A stretch of DNA of 15,579 bases from an uncultured Micromonospora sp. (GTDB taxonomy: Bacteria > Actinomycetota > Actinomycetes > Mycobacteriales > Micromonosporaceae), in NCBI GenBank assembly GCA_937951935.1, contig CALGAM010000087.1, forward strand, positions 1 through 15,579, given 5' to 3'. Both the position numbers and the translations under genes were made by a program. How positions within the stretch are numbered: position 1 is the first letter of the stretch; every line of letters begins with the position of its first letter. Below, piece by piece: positions 1 through 5,393 of the stretch. The notes beneath the pieces are model-generated. The model saw only the letters and a program-made list of their open reading frames with translations, had not been told where the DNA came from and searched no databases.

Positions 1-867
1 TTCTACTCACCCCAGACCCTGGTCGACGACGCCCGCCGACACGGTGTCGAGGTACGCCGTCCGGACGTCAACGCCAGCGGTGCCCGGGCGAGGCTGGAGT
101 CCACCCCGCGGACCCGGTGGGGCAGCGCGCCGGGTGAGCCGCCGCACCGGTGGGGGTTGGGCGGCCCGGCGGTCCGGCTCGGCCTGGCCGGTGTGCGCAC
201 CCTCGGCGACGACGTCGCGGAGCGGATCGAGCGGGAACGGGAGGAGAACGGGCCGTACCGGGACATGGCCGACGTGGCCCGTCGGGCCGGGCTGACCGCC
301 GCGCAGATGGAGGCGCTGGCCACCGCGGACGCCTTCGCCTGTTTCGGGTTGTCCCGGCGGGCGGCGCTCTGGGCGGCCGGGGCGGCGGCCCAGGACCGGC
401 CCGACCGGCTGCCCGGTACGGTCGTCGGGGCGGAGGCGCCGCCCCTGCCCGGGATGGAGGCCGTCGACCGGCTGGTCGCCGACGTCTGGGCGACCGGGCT
501 CTCCCCGGAGAACCACCCGGCCCGGTTCGTCCGGGCCCGACTCGACGCGCTCGGCGCGGTGCCGATCGCGAGGCTGGCCCGGGTCGAGGCGGGTCGGCGG
601 GTCCGGGTCGGCGGCATCGTCACCCACCGGCAGCGCCCCGCCACCGCCGGCGGGGTCACCTTCCTCAATCTCGAGGACGAGACCGGCATGCTCAACGTGG
701 TCTGCTCACCCGGGCTGTGGCAGCGGTACCGCACGGTGGCCCGGAGCAGCGCGGCGCTGGTCGTGCGGGGTCTCCTGGAGAGGTACGACGGCGTGACCAG
801 CCTGGTGGCGGACCGGCTCGACCCGATCACCCCGCCGGTCAGCCCCGCCTCCCGCGACTTCCGGTGA
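1..867 (+). CDS. dnaE2: Error-prone DNA polymerase DnaE2 (ImuC type), C-terminal part, 5' truncated by window
   Basis: The frame is open from base 1 to TGA at 865-867 and gives the last 288 residues of a C-family polymerase; the catalytic PHP and palm parts lie outside the window. It opens with FYSPQTLVDDARRHGV, typical of the DnaE2/DnaE finger-to-HhH region. Residues about 55-115 form a helix-hairpin-helix-like stretch (VRLGLAGVRTLGDDVAERI, then an AQMEALATADAF segment). Residues about 195-275 are an OB-fold-like module (RVRVGGIVTHRQRP, then FLNLEDETGMLNVVC). By family knowledge DnaE2/ImuC does mutagenic translesion synthesis with ImuA'/ImuB and lacks proofreading. The short C-terminus ending soon after the OB fold favours DnaE2 over the replicative DnaE1, which continues further. 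A GC hairpin follows the stop. The ImuA'/ImuB genes, if present, must lie upstream. Confidence in the family is high; DnaE2 versus another DnaE paralogue is slightly less certain because the N-terminus is missing. Confidence 0.9.
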   Translation, partial: FYSPQTLVDDARRHGVEVRRPDVNASGARARLESTPRTRWGSAPGEPPHRWGLGGPAVRLGLAGVRTLGDDVAERIEREREENGPYRDMADVARRAGLTAAQMEALATADAFACFGLSRRAALWAAGAAAQDRPDRLPGTVVGAEAPPLPGMEAVDRLVADVWATGLSPENHPARFVRARLDALGAVPIARLARVEAGRRVRVGGIVTHRQRPATAGGVTFLNLEDETGMLNVVCSPGLWQRYRTVARSSAALVVRGLLERYDGVTSLVADRLDPITPPVSPASRDFR

Positions 868-875
868 CGGCTCCG

Positions 876-898
876 CCGCCGGTCGGGCCGACCGGCGG
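876..898 (+). terminator. GC-rich hairpin after dnaE2
   Basis: There is a perfect 10-bp inverted repeat, CCGCCGGTCG and CGACCGGCGG, with a 3-nt GGC loop, starting 8 nt after the dnaE2 stop. No T-run follows. Such T-less hairpins are common at actinobacterial gene ends, so it is probably a terminator or an RNA 3'-end stabiliser. Confidence 0.5.
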
Positions 899-938
899 GG
901 TGGGCCGCCGCGGGCGCGGGCACCGTCGCCGGGTGGCT

Positions 939-944
939 TAGGCT
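939..944 (+). promoter_or_regulatory. Probable -10 box of a leaderless transcript (methyltransferase)
   Basis: TAGGCT matches the actinobacterial -10 pattern TAnnnT and is separated by 7 nt from the GTG start at 952. No Shine-Dalgarno sequence lies in between. This spacing puts the transcription start at or next to the start codon. No convincing -35 box is visible. The same geometry recurs before dinB, the leuS leader peptide and the Uma2 gene. Confidence 0.5.
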
Positions 945-951
945 CGTCGGC

Positions 952-1731
952 GTGGAGCGAACAGAGAACCGGTCGGCGGCACCGGCCGGTCGGGCGTCGT
1001 CAGCCGCCACCCCGCAGGCCACCCCCCGTACCGCCGTGGTCTGGGCCGTCCTGCGCCGCGAACTCGACCGGCAGGCCGACCGCCGGCTCAACGTCCTCGA
1101 CGTCGGCGGTGGCACCGGTGGCTTCGCGGTGCCGCTGGCCGAGGCGGGGCACCAGGTGACGGTGGTCGACGCCAGCCCGGACGCGCTCGCCGCGCTGACC
1201 CGCCGGGCCGCCGAGGCCGGGGTGGCCGGGCGGGTGTCCGCGGTGCAGGGCGACGGGGACGCCCTTGCCGACCTGGTGGAGCCGGCCAGCGTCGACCTGG
1301 TGCTGTGCCACGCCGTCCTGGAGGTGGTCGACGACCCGTCCCGGGTGGTCGCGGCGGTCGCCGCCGCGCTGCGTCCGGGCGGTGCGGCCAGCGTGCTGGT
1401 CGCCAGCCGCGCCGCCGCCGTCCTCAGCCGGGTGACGAACGGGCACCTCGACGTCGCCGCCGCGCTGCTGGCCGACCCCGACGGCCGCGCCGGAGCCCGG
1501 GACACCGTGCGCCGCCGGTACGACGCCGACGGCGCCGCCGCGCTGCTGCGCGCCGCCGGCCTGGAGGTGGAGCAGATCCACGGGGTACGCGTCTTCGCCG
1601 ACCTCGTCCCGGCGACGGCCGCCGAGGGCGACCCGCAGGCACTGCTCGACCTGGAGCTGGCCGCCGCGGCCCGGCCGCCGTACCGGGACGTCGCCGCCCA
1701 GTTGCACCTCTTCGCACGCCGTCCGGCATGA
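952..1731 (+). CDS. Class I SAM-dependent methyltransferase
   Basis: This 259-residue protein has a Rossmann methyltransferase core. Motif I is VLDVGGGTGGFAVPL at about residues 48-62 and binds the SAM amino-acid part. The acidic end of strand 2 is VTVVDASPDAL, with Asp73 expected to hold the ribose. A post-motif DLVLCHAVLEVVDDPSRVV segment at about 113-131 and a RPGG turn near 142-145 complete the fold. No substrate-specific domain is seen, so the acceptor (small molecule, RNA or protein) cannot be named. The GTG at 952 is chosen because a TAGGCT box lies 7 nt upstream, which fits a leaderless mRNA. The first roughly 28 residues are polar and probably disordered. The phosphodiesterase gene follows about 50 bp downstream on the same strand, so the two may be cotranscribed. 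Confidence 0.85.
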   Translation: MERTENRSAAPAGRASSAATPQATPRTAVVWAVLRRELDRQADRRLNVLDVGGGTGGFAVPLAEAGHQVTVVDASPDALAALTRRAAEAGVAGRVSAVQGDGDALADLVEPASVDLVLCHAVLEVVDDPSRVVAAVAAALRPGGAASVLVASRAAAVLSRVTNGHLDVAAALLADPDGRAGARDTVRRRYDADGAAALLRAAGLEVEQIHGVRVFADLVPATAAEGDPQALLDLELAAAARPPYRDVAAQLHLFARRPA

Positions 1732-1780
1732 CCGGGCGTGGCCGGGCGGCCGGCGTGACCGGGTGGCGGGAGCGGACGAG

Positions 1781-3151
1781 GTGACCGGCCCACTCGGTGC
1801 CGCCGGGCCGCTGGAGGTGGTGCGGCCGTACTACTCCGGCGGCAGCCTGGCCGACGTGCTGCCGAGCGCGCTGGCGGCGCTGGGGGTGGCGGCCACACCC
1901 GGGCCCCGGTTCCGGGACCGTCTCTCGGCGTCGTCCGCCCCCGGCCCGGCCGACCCGCTGGGTCTGGCCGGCCCGCTGGCCGGGGTACGCCGGATCGCCG
2001 TCCTGCTGCTCGACGGGCTCGGCTGGTACCAGCTTCCGGTCGCCGCGCCGTACGCCCCGACCCTGGCCGACCTGGCGCGCCGGTTCGGCCGGCCGCTGAC
2101 CTCGGGATTCCCCTCGACCACGCCGACCAGCCTGGTGACCCTGGGCACCGGGGCGGCCCCGGGCGCGCACGGGGTGCTCGGGTTCCGGCTCAACGTTCCC
2201 GGGACGGACCGGGTCCTCACCCACATCGACTGGCCGGGGTCGCCGGCGGCCGGGCCGGACTTTCCGGGCGGTGGCCCGGCCTCGCCGGTCGGTGGCGACC
2301 GTCCCGGCGCAAGCTGGCCGGGTGGCGGTCTCCCGGACCGGCCGGGGTCGCCGACGGAACCGGCCGCCGCCGGGACGGTGGTCGAGGATCCCGATCCCCG
2401 GCGCTGGCAGCCGCTGTCGACCCAGTTCGAACGGGCCGAGGCGGCGGGCGTGACGGTGAGCGTGGTGAGCCGTCCCGAGCTGGCCCGGACCGGGCTCAGC
2501 CTGGCGGCGTACCGCGCGGGTACGCACCGGGGCGCGGGCGACGTCGACGCGCTGGCCACCGAGATGCTCGCCGCGTTGACCGCCGGCAGCGGGCCGACCC
2601 TGGTCTACGGCTACCACCCCGACGTGGACCGGTACGGGCACCGCGACGGCGTCGGCTCGGTACGGTGGCGCGCCGCCGTCGCCGAGGTGGACCGGCTGCT
2701 CACCCGTCTGGTGGACGGGTTGCCGTCGGACGCCGCCCTGCTGGTCACCGCCGACCACGGTCAGCTCGACATCCCGGCCGGGGCGCGGTTCGACCTCGAC
2801 ACCGACCCGCGGCTGCGCGCCGGGGTGCGGGTGGTCGCCGGGGAGGCCCGGGTCCGCTACCTGCACACCGAGCCGGGTGCGGTCGGCGACGTGCTCGCCA
2901 CCTGGACGGAGGTGCTCGGCGCCGGGGCGTGGGTCGTCACCCGGGAGGAGGCGGTCGCCGCCGGCTGGTTCGGGCCGGTGTCGGAGGCGCACCTGCCCCG
3001 GGTCGGTGACGTGGTGGCGGTCTGTGTGGCGCCGATGGCCGTGGTCGCCTCGGTCGAGAGCCCGATCGAGGCGGGCCTGGTCGCCTACCACGGCTCCTGC
3101 ACCGCGACCGAGATGACGATCCCGCTCCTGGTGGTCCCGGCCGGTGGCTGA
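1781..3151 (+). CDS. Alkaline-phosphatase-superfamily phosphodiesterase / nucleotide pyrophosphatase-like protein
   Basis: About 456 residues. Metal and catalytic motifs of the type I phosphodiesterase/NPP family are in order: IAVLLLDGLGWYQLP (first metal Asp, about residue 78), SGFPSTTPTSLVTLGTG (nucleophile Thr/Ser region, about 108-124), YGYHPDVDRYGH (Asp and His ligands, near 275), LLVTADHG (near 320) and a final VAYHGSCTATEM with the last His ligand near the C-terminus. The family hydrolyses phosphomonoester or phosphodiester bonds with two metals, usually zinc; the substrate here is unknown. There is no signal peptide or TM segment, so it is probably cytosolic. I chose the GTG at 1781 because GGGAG lies 8 nt upstream; an in-frame GTG at 1763 would add six residues. 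Residues about 152-204 are a Gly/Pro-rich insert between HIDW and DPRRWQPLSTQFERA and look dispensable (see the direct repeat at 2232-2353). Confidence 0.85.
   Translation: MTGPLGAAGPLEVVRPYYSGGSLADVLPSALAALGVAATPGPRFRDRLSASSAPGPADPLGLAGPLAGVRRIAVLLLDGLGWYQLPVAAPYAPTLADLARRFGRPLTSGFPSTTPTSLVTLGTGAAPGAHGVLGFRLNVPGTDRVLTHIDWPGSPAAGPDFPGGGPASPVGGDRPGASWPGGGLPDRPGSPTEPAAAGTVVEDPDPRRWQPLSTQFERAEAAGVTVSVVSRPELARTGLSLAAYRAGTHRGAGDVDALATEMLAALTAGSGPTLVYGYHPDVDRYGHRDGVGSVRWRAAVAEVDRLLTRLVDGLPSDAALLVTADHGQLDIPAGARFDLDTDPRLRAGVRVVAGEARVRYLHTEPGAVGDVLATWTEVLGAGAWVVTREEAVAAGWFGPVSEAHLPRVGDVVAVCVAPMAVVASVESPIEAGLVAYHGSCTATEMTIPLLVVPAGG
2232..2353 (+). repeat. 14-bp direct repeat bounding an in-frame 108-bp unit inside the phosphodiesterase gene
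   Basis: GGCCGGGGTCGCCG occurs at 2232-2245 and again at 2340-2353. The period is 108 bp (36 codons), so both copies are read in the same frame, each giving PGSP. The enclosed segment is Gly/Pro-rich and of low complexity. Recombination between the copies would delete or add 36 residues without a frameshift. Confidence 0.7.
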
Positions 3152-3179
3152 CGCCGGCCCCCGGGGCGGACTCACCCCG

Positions 3180-3197
3180 CCGGGCGCTGCCGCCCGG
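3180..3197 (+). terminator. Short GC hairpin between phosphodiesterase gene and dinB
   Basis: CCGGGCG and CGCCCGG form a 7-bp stem with a CTGC loop, about 28 nt after the phosphodiesterase stop and directly upstream of the dinB -10 box. There is no T-run. It could be a weak terminator or chance in GC-rich DNA. Confidence 0.3.
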
Positions 3198-3215
3198 GTC
3201 GTCGTACCTGCGGGC

Positions 3216-3221
3216 TAGCCT
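3216..3221 (+). promoter_or_regulatory. Probable -10 box of a leaderless dinB transcript
   Basis: TAGCCT lies exactly 6 nt (GCGGAC) before the dinB ATG. There is no Shine-Dalgarno sequence between box and start, so translation is probably leaderless. I see no actinobacterial LexA box (TCGAAC-type palindrome) near it, so SOS control is not supported by the sequence. Confidence 0.55.
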
Positions 3222-3227
3222 GCGGAC

Positions 3228-4475
3228 ATGGGTCGTAGCCAGTCGGTGCCGCGCGGGTCCGATCCGCGTTTCGGCGTGGACGCCGACGACTCCGGCTCGC
3301 CGATCCTGCACGTGGACATGGACGCGTTCTTCGTCGCGGTCGAGGTCCGGCGCCGCCCCGAACTGCGGGGCCGGCCGGTCGTGGTCGGCGGGACCGGGCC
3401 GCGTGGCGTGGTCAGCTCCGCCAGCTACGAGGCCCGGGCCTACGGCGTCCGCAGCGCCATGCCGATGGCCCGGGCCCGGGCGCTGTGCCCGAGGGCGGTC
3501 TTCCTGCCCCCCGACTTCGCCGCGGTGTCGGCCGCCTCCCGGGCGGTGATGGAGATCCTCCGGGAGGTCACGCCGCTGGTGGAGCAGATCTCCGTGGACG
3601 AGGCGTTCCTCGACGTCTCGGGGGCTCGCCGGCTCTTCGGCAGGCCGGCCCGGATCGCCCGGCTGATCCGGGCCCGGATCGCCGAGCAGGAGGGGCTGAC
3701 CTGTTCGGTGGGGGTGGCGCCGACCAAGTTCGTGGCCAAGCTCGGCTCCACCCGGGCCAAGCCGGACGGCCTGCTGGTGGTGCCGGCCGACCGGGTGCGG
3801 GAGTTCCTGCATCCGTTGCCGGTGGAGGCGCTGTGGGGGGTGGGGGAGCGGACCGCGCAGACCCTGCGTCGGCTCGGCCTGACCCGCATCGGCGACGTCG
3901 CCGAGGCGCCGATCGGTCTGCTGCGCAGCCGGCTGGGCGAGGCCGTGGCGACCCACCTGCACGAGCTGGCCGCCGGACGGGATCCCCGTCCGGTCACCCC
4001 CGAGCAGGTGGAGAAGTCGATCGGCGCCGAGGTGACCTTCGACGCCGACCTGGCCGATCCCGAGGCCATCCGGCGGGCCCTGCTCGCCCTGTCCGACAAG
4101 GTCGGCACCCGGCTGCGTCGGGCCGGTCAGGTGGGCCGGACGATCTCGATCAAGGTACGGTTCGCCGACTTCCGCACCGTCAGCCGGTCCCGCACCCACG
4201 ACGCGCCGACCGACGTCGCCCGGGAAATCTTCGACACGGCCTGGTCGCTTTACACCGCACTCGGCCCGACTGACCGGATCCGTCTCGTCGGTGTCCGCGT
4301 CGACGGACTCACCGCGGCGGACCGGACGCCACGGCAGCTCACCCTCGGCACTCCCGAGTACGGGTGGCGGGAGGCGGAGGCGGCGGTGGACGCCGCCGCC
4401 GCCCGGTTCGGCCGGGCCGTGGTACGTCCGGCGAGCCTGATCGGCCGCGACGGGCTCCGACGTTCGGTGAAATGA
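3228..4475 (+). CDS. dinB: DNA polymerase IV (Y-family translesion polymerase)
   Basis: 415 residues. The Y-family palm begins with ILHVDMDAFFVAVEV (Asp30 and Asp32; Phe35 aligns with the steric gate Phe13 of E. coli DinB). SYEARAYGVRSAMPM (66-80) is the conserved finger segment and SVDEAFLDV (122-130) carries catalytic Asp124-Glu125. CSVGVAPTKFVAKLGSTRAKPDG belongs to the palm, WGVGERTAQTLRRLGL is the thumb HhH, and a little-finger domain follows (SIGAEVTFDADL onward). Near the C-terminus RQLTLGTPE resembles a beta-clamp-binding motif (QLxLF type), here without the final aromatic. By family knowledge the enzyme extends past lesions and mismatched ends at the replication fork. Catalytic residues are intact. 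The ATG is supported by the TAGCCT box 6 nt upstream. The first roughly 25 residues are a nonconserved polar extension. Confidence 0.95.
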   Translation: MGRSQSVPRGSDPRFGVDADDSGSPILHVDMDAFFVAVEVRRRPELRGRPVVVGGTGPRGVVSSASYEARAYGVRSAMPMARARALCPRAVFLPPDFAAVSAASRAVMEILREVTPLVEQISVDEAFLDVSGARRLFGRPARIARLIRARIAEQEGLTCSVGVAPTKFVAKLGSTRAKPDGLLVVPADRVREFLHPLPVEALWGVGERTAQTLRRLGLTRIGDVAEAPIGLLRSRLGEAVATHLHELAAGRDPRPVTPEQVEKSIGAEVTFDADLADPEAIRRALLALSDKVGTRLRRAGQVGRTISIKVRFADFRTVSRSRTHDAPTDVAREIFDTAWSLYTALGPTDRIRLVGVRVDGLTAADRTPRQLTLGTPEYGWREAEAAVDAAAARFGRAVVRPASLIGRDGLRRSVK

Positions 4476-4541
4476 GTGCGGTGGCCGGAAAAACCGACGA
4501 GGCCGTACGTCGTCCCGCTTTCCGACCAGCGACCCCCCTCG

Positions 4542-4547
4542 TAGACT
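4542..4547 (+). promoter_or_regulatory. -10 box upstream of the DUF3040 gene
   Basis: TAGACT fits TAnnnT. TTTCCG at 4519-4524 with a 17-nt spacer is a possible weak -35. Transcription would begin near 4554, leaving a leader of about 70 nt that contains the two hairpins described next. This contrasts with the apparently leaderless neighbours. Confidence 0.45.
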
Positions 4548-4556
4548 GGCGAGTAA

Positions 4557-4600
4557 GCAGCCGGTTGGCTGCCACGGTCTGTCGGTCCGACCGGACCGAC
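4557..4600 (+). promoter_or_regulatory. Two tandem stem-loops in the 5' leader of the DUF3040 gene
   Basis: GCAGCC-GGTT-GGCTGC (4557-4572) is a perfect 6-bp hairpin. Next, 4581-4600 reads GTCGGTCCGACCGGACCGAC, an almost perfect palindrome that folds into an 8-bp stem with a GACC loop. The ribosome-binding site GGGGAGGAG (4611-4619) follows 10 nt later, ahead of the GTG at 4624. The palindrome could act as RNA structure or as a DNA operator; nothing in the sequence decides between them. Confidence 0.45.
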
Positions 4601-4623
4601 CAACGTGACCGGGGAGGAGTGCC

Positions 4624-5007
4624 GTGCCGCTCTCGGAGCACGAGCAGCGACTGTTCGAGCAGATCGAGCAGTCGCTCGCCGAGGACCCGAAGTTCGCCTC
4701 GGCTGTGCGCGCCACCGACCCGCGCTTCCACGCGCGGCGTCGTCTGCTCGTCGCGGTCAGCGGGGTCGTCGCTGGCCTTGCACTGGTCGTCTACGGCACG
4801 GTGAGCAAGACCCCGCTGCTCGGAGTGGCGGGGTTCGTGGTGATGCTCGGTTCGGCCGCGTTCGCGATGCTGTCACAGCGGCGGGCGCAGTCGCCGAACC
4901 TCCACGTCGTGGGCGGCACCACCAGCCGCCGGTTCCGCGGGCGACGCCTGTCTCTGGTCGACCGGCTGGAGGAGAGGTGGCGTCAGCGGCCGGAGGGCCA
5001 CCGCTGA
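4624..5007 (+). CDS. DUF3040 family small membrane protein
   Basis: 127 residues. It starts with the family signature MPLSEHEQRLFEQIEQSLAE and continues with DPKFASAVRATDPRFHARRR. Two TM helices follow, at about residues 42-58 (LLVAVSGVVAGLALVVYG) and 65-81 (LLGVAGFVVMLGSAAFAML). The C-terminal tail is basic and ends LVDRLEERWRQRPEGHR. Both ends probably face the cytosol. DUF3040 proteins are actinobacterial, often encoded near dinB or the division/wall cluster, and have no established function. The GTG start is fixed by the excellent GGGGAGGAG ribosome-binding site 4 nt upstream. The gene has its own likely promoter and a GC hairpin right after its stop, so it is probably transcribed alone. 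Confidence 0.88.
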   Translation: MPLSEHEQRLFEQIEQSLAEDPKFASAVRATDPRFHARRRLLVAVSGVVAGLALVVYGTVSKTPLLGVAGFVVMLGSAAFAMLSQRRAQSPNLHVVGGTTSRRFRGRRLSLVDRLEERWRQRPEGHR

Positions 5008-5016
5008 CCGTGCCAC

Positions 5017-5042
5017 CCGCCGACGGTCCGAGCCGTCGGCGG
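5017..5042 (+). terminator. GC-rich hairpin after the DUF3040 gene
   Basis: CCGCCGACGG and CCGTCGGCGG are perfect 10-bp arms around the TCCGAG loop, 9 nt after the stop codon. No T-run follows. Its position makes it the likely terminator of this single-gene unit. Confidence 0.6.
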
Positions 5043-5393
5043 CACCCGCCGGGTTCCGTCCCGGCGACGAACGGCGATCCCTTGCGGCCCTGATCTGCGG
5101 CCCTGATCTCGCGCCGATCCCGGGTCGTGCCACACCGGCCGACCACACCAGCCCGCCCACCACCCGACTCGTCCCGCGTCTCCTCCGCCCGCACCGACTC
5201 GTGGGCACACCGGACCACCGACGGCGCCGTCCGTGCCACGGTCCGCGGCCGCGTCGCCTCCGCCGGTCGACGCCCGCGCCGGCGTGCCGATCGGTCCCCG
5301 ACGACCGGTGACACGGCACCGACCGGCGCCGCATCCCCCGACCGCCGGGGACCGCCACGTGTCCGCCTTCTCGCGGTGTCCGCCCCCGGCCGG
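5043..5393. other. Convergent intergenic gap with no supported gene
   Basis: This stretch of about 350 bp separates the ends of the DUF3040 gene and the tgpA-like gene. Open frames exist on both strands, but their translations are Arg/Pro/Ser-rich and resemble no family, as expected of noncoding high-GC DNA. The only structure noted is a tandem duplication at 5083-5108 and a weak TCCCC...GGGGA inverted repeat at 5334-5351, which could help end transcription coming from tgpA. Confidence 0.6.
5083..5108. repeat. Tandem duplication of a 13-bp unit
   Basis: TGCGGCCCTGATC is repeated twice head to tail without mismatch, followed by one further T. It lies in the convergent gap and is probably a slippage product. 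Confidence 0.8.

Noticed and set aside
3..1898. A 631-codon minus-strand open frame across dnaE2 and the methyltransferase gene
   Set aside because: The translation is Arg/Ser/Ala/Pro low complexity and lies antisense to two recognisable genes.
3152..3227. SOS/LexA box upstream of dinB
   Set aside because: No TCGAAC-type or GAAC-N4-GTTC-type palindrome was found in this interval.
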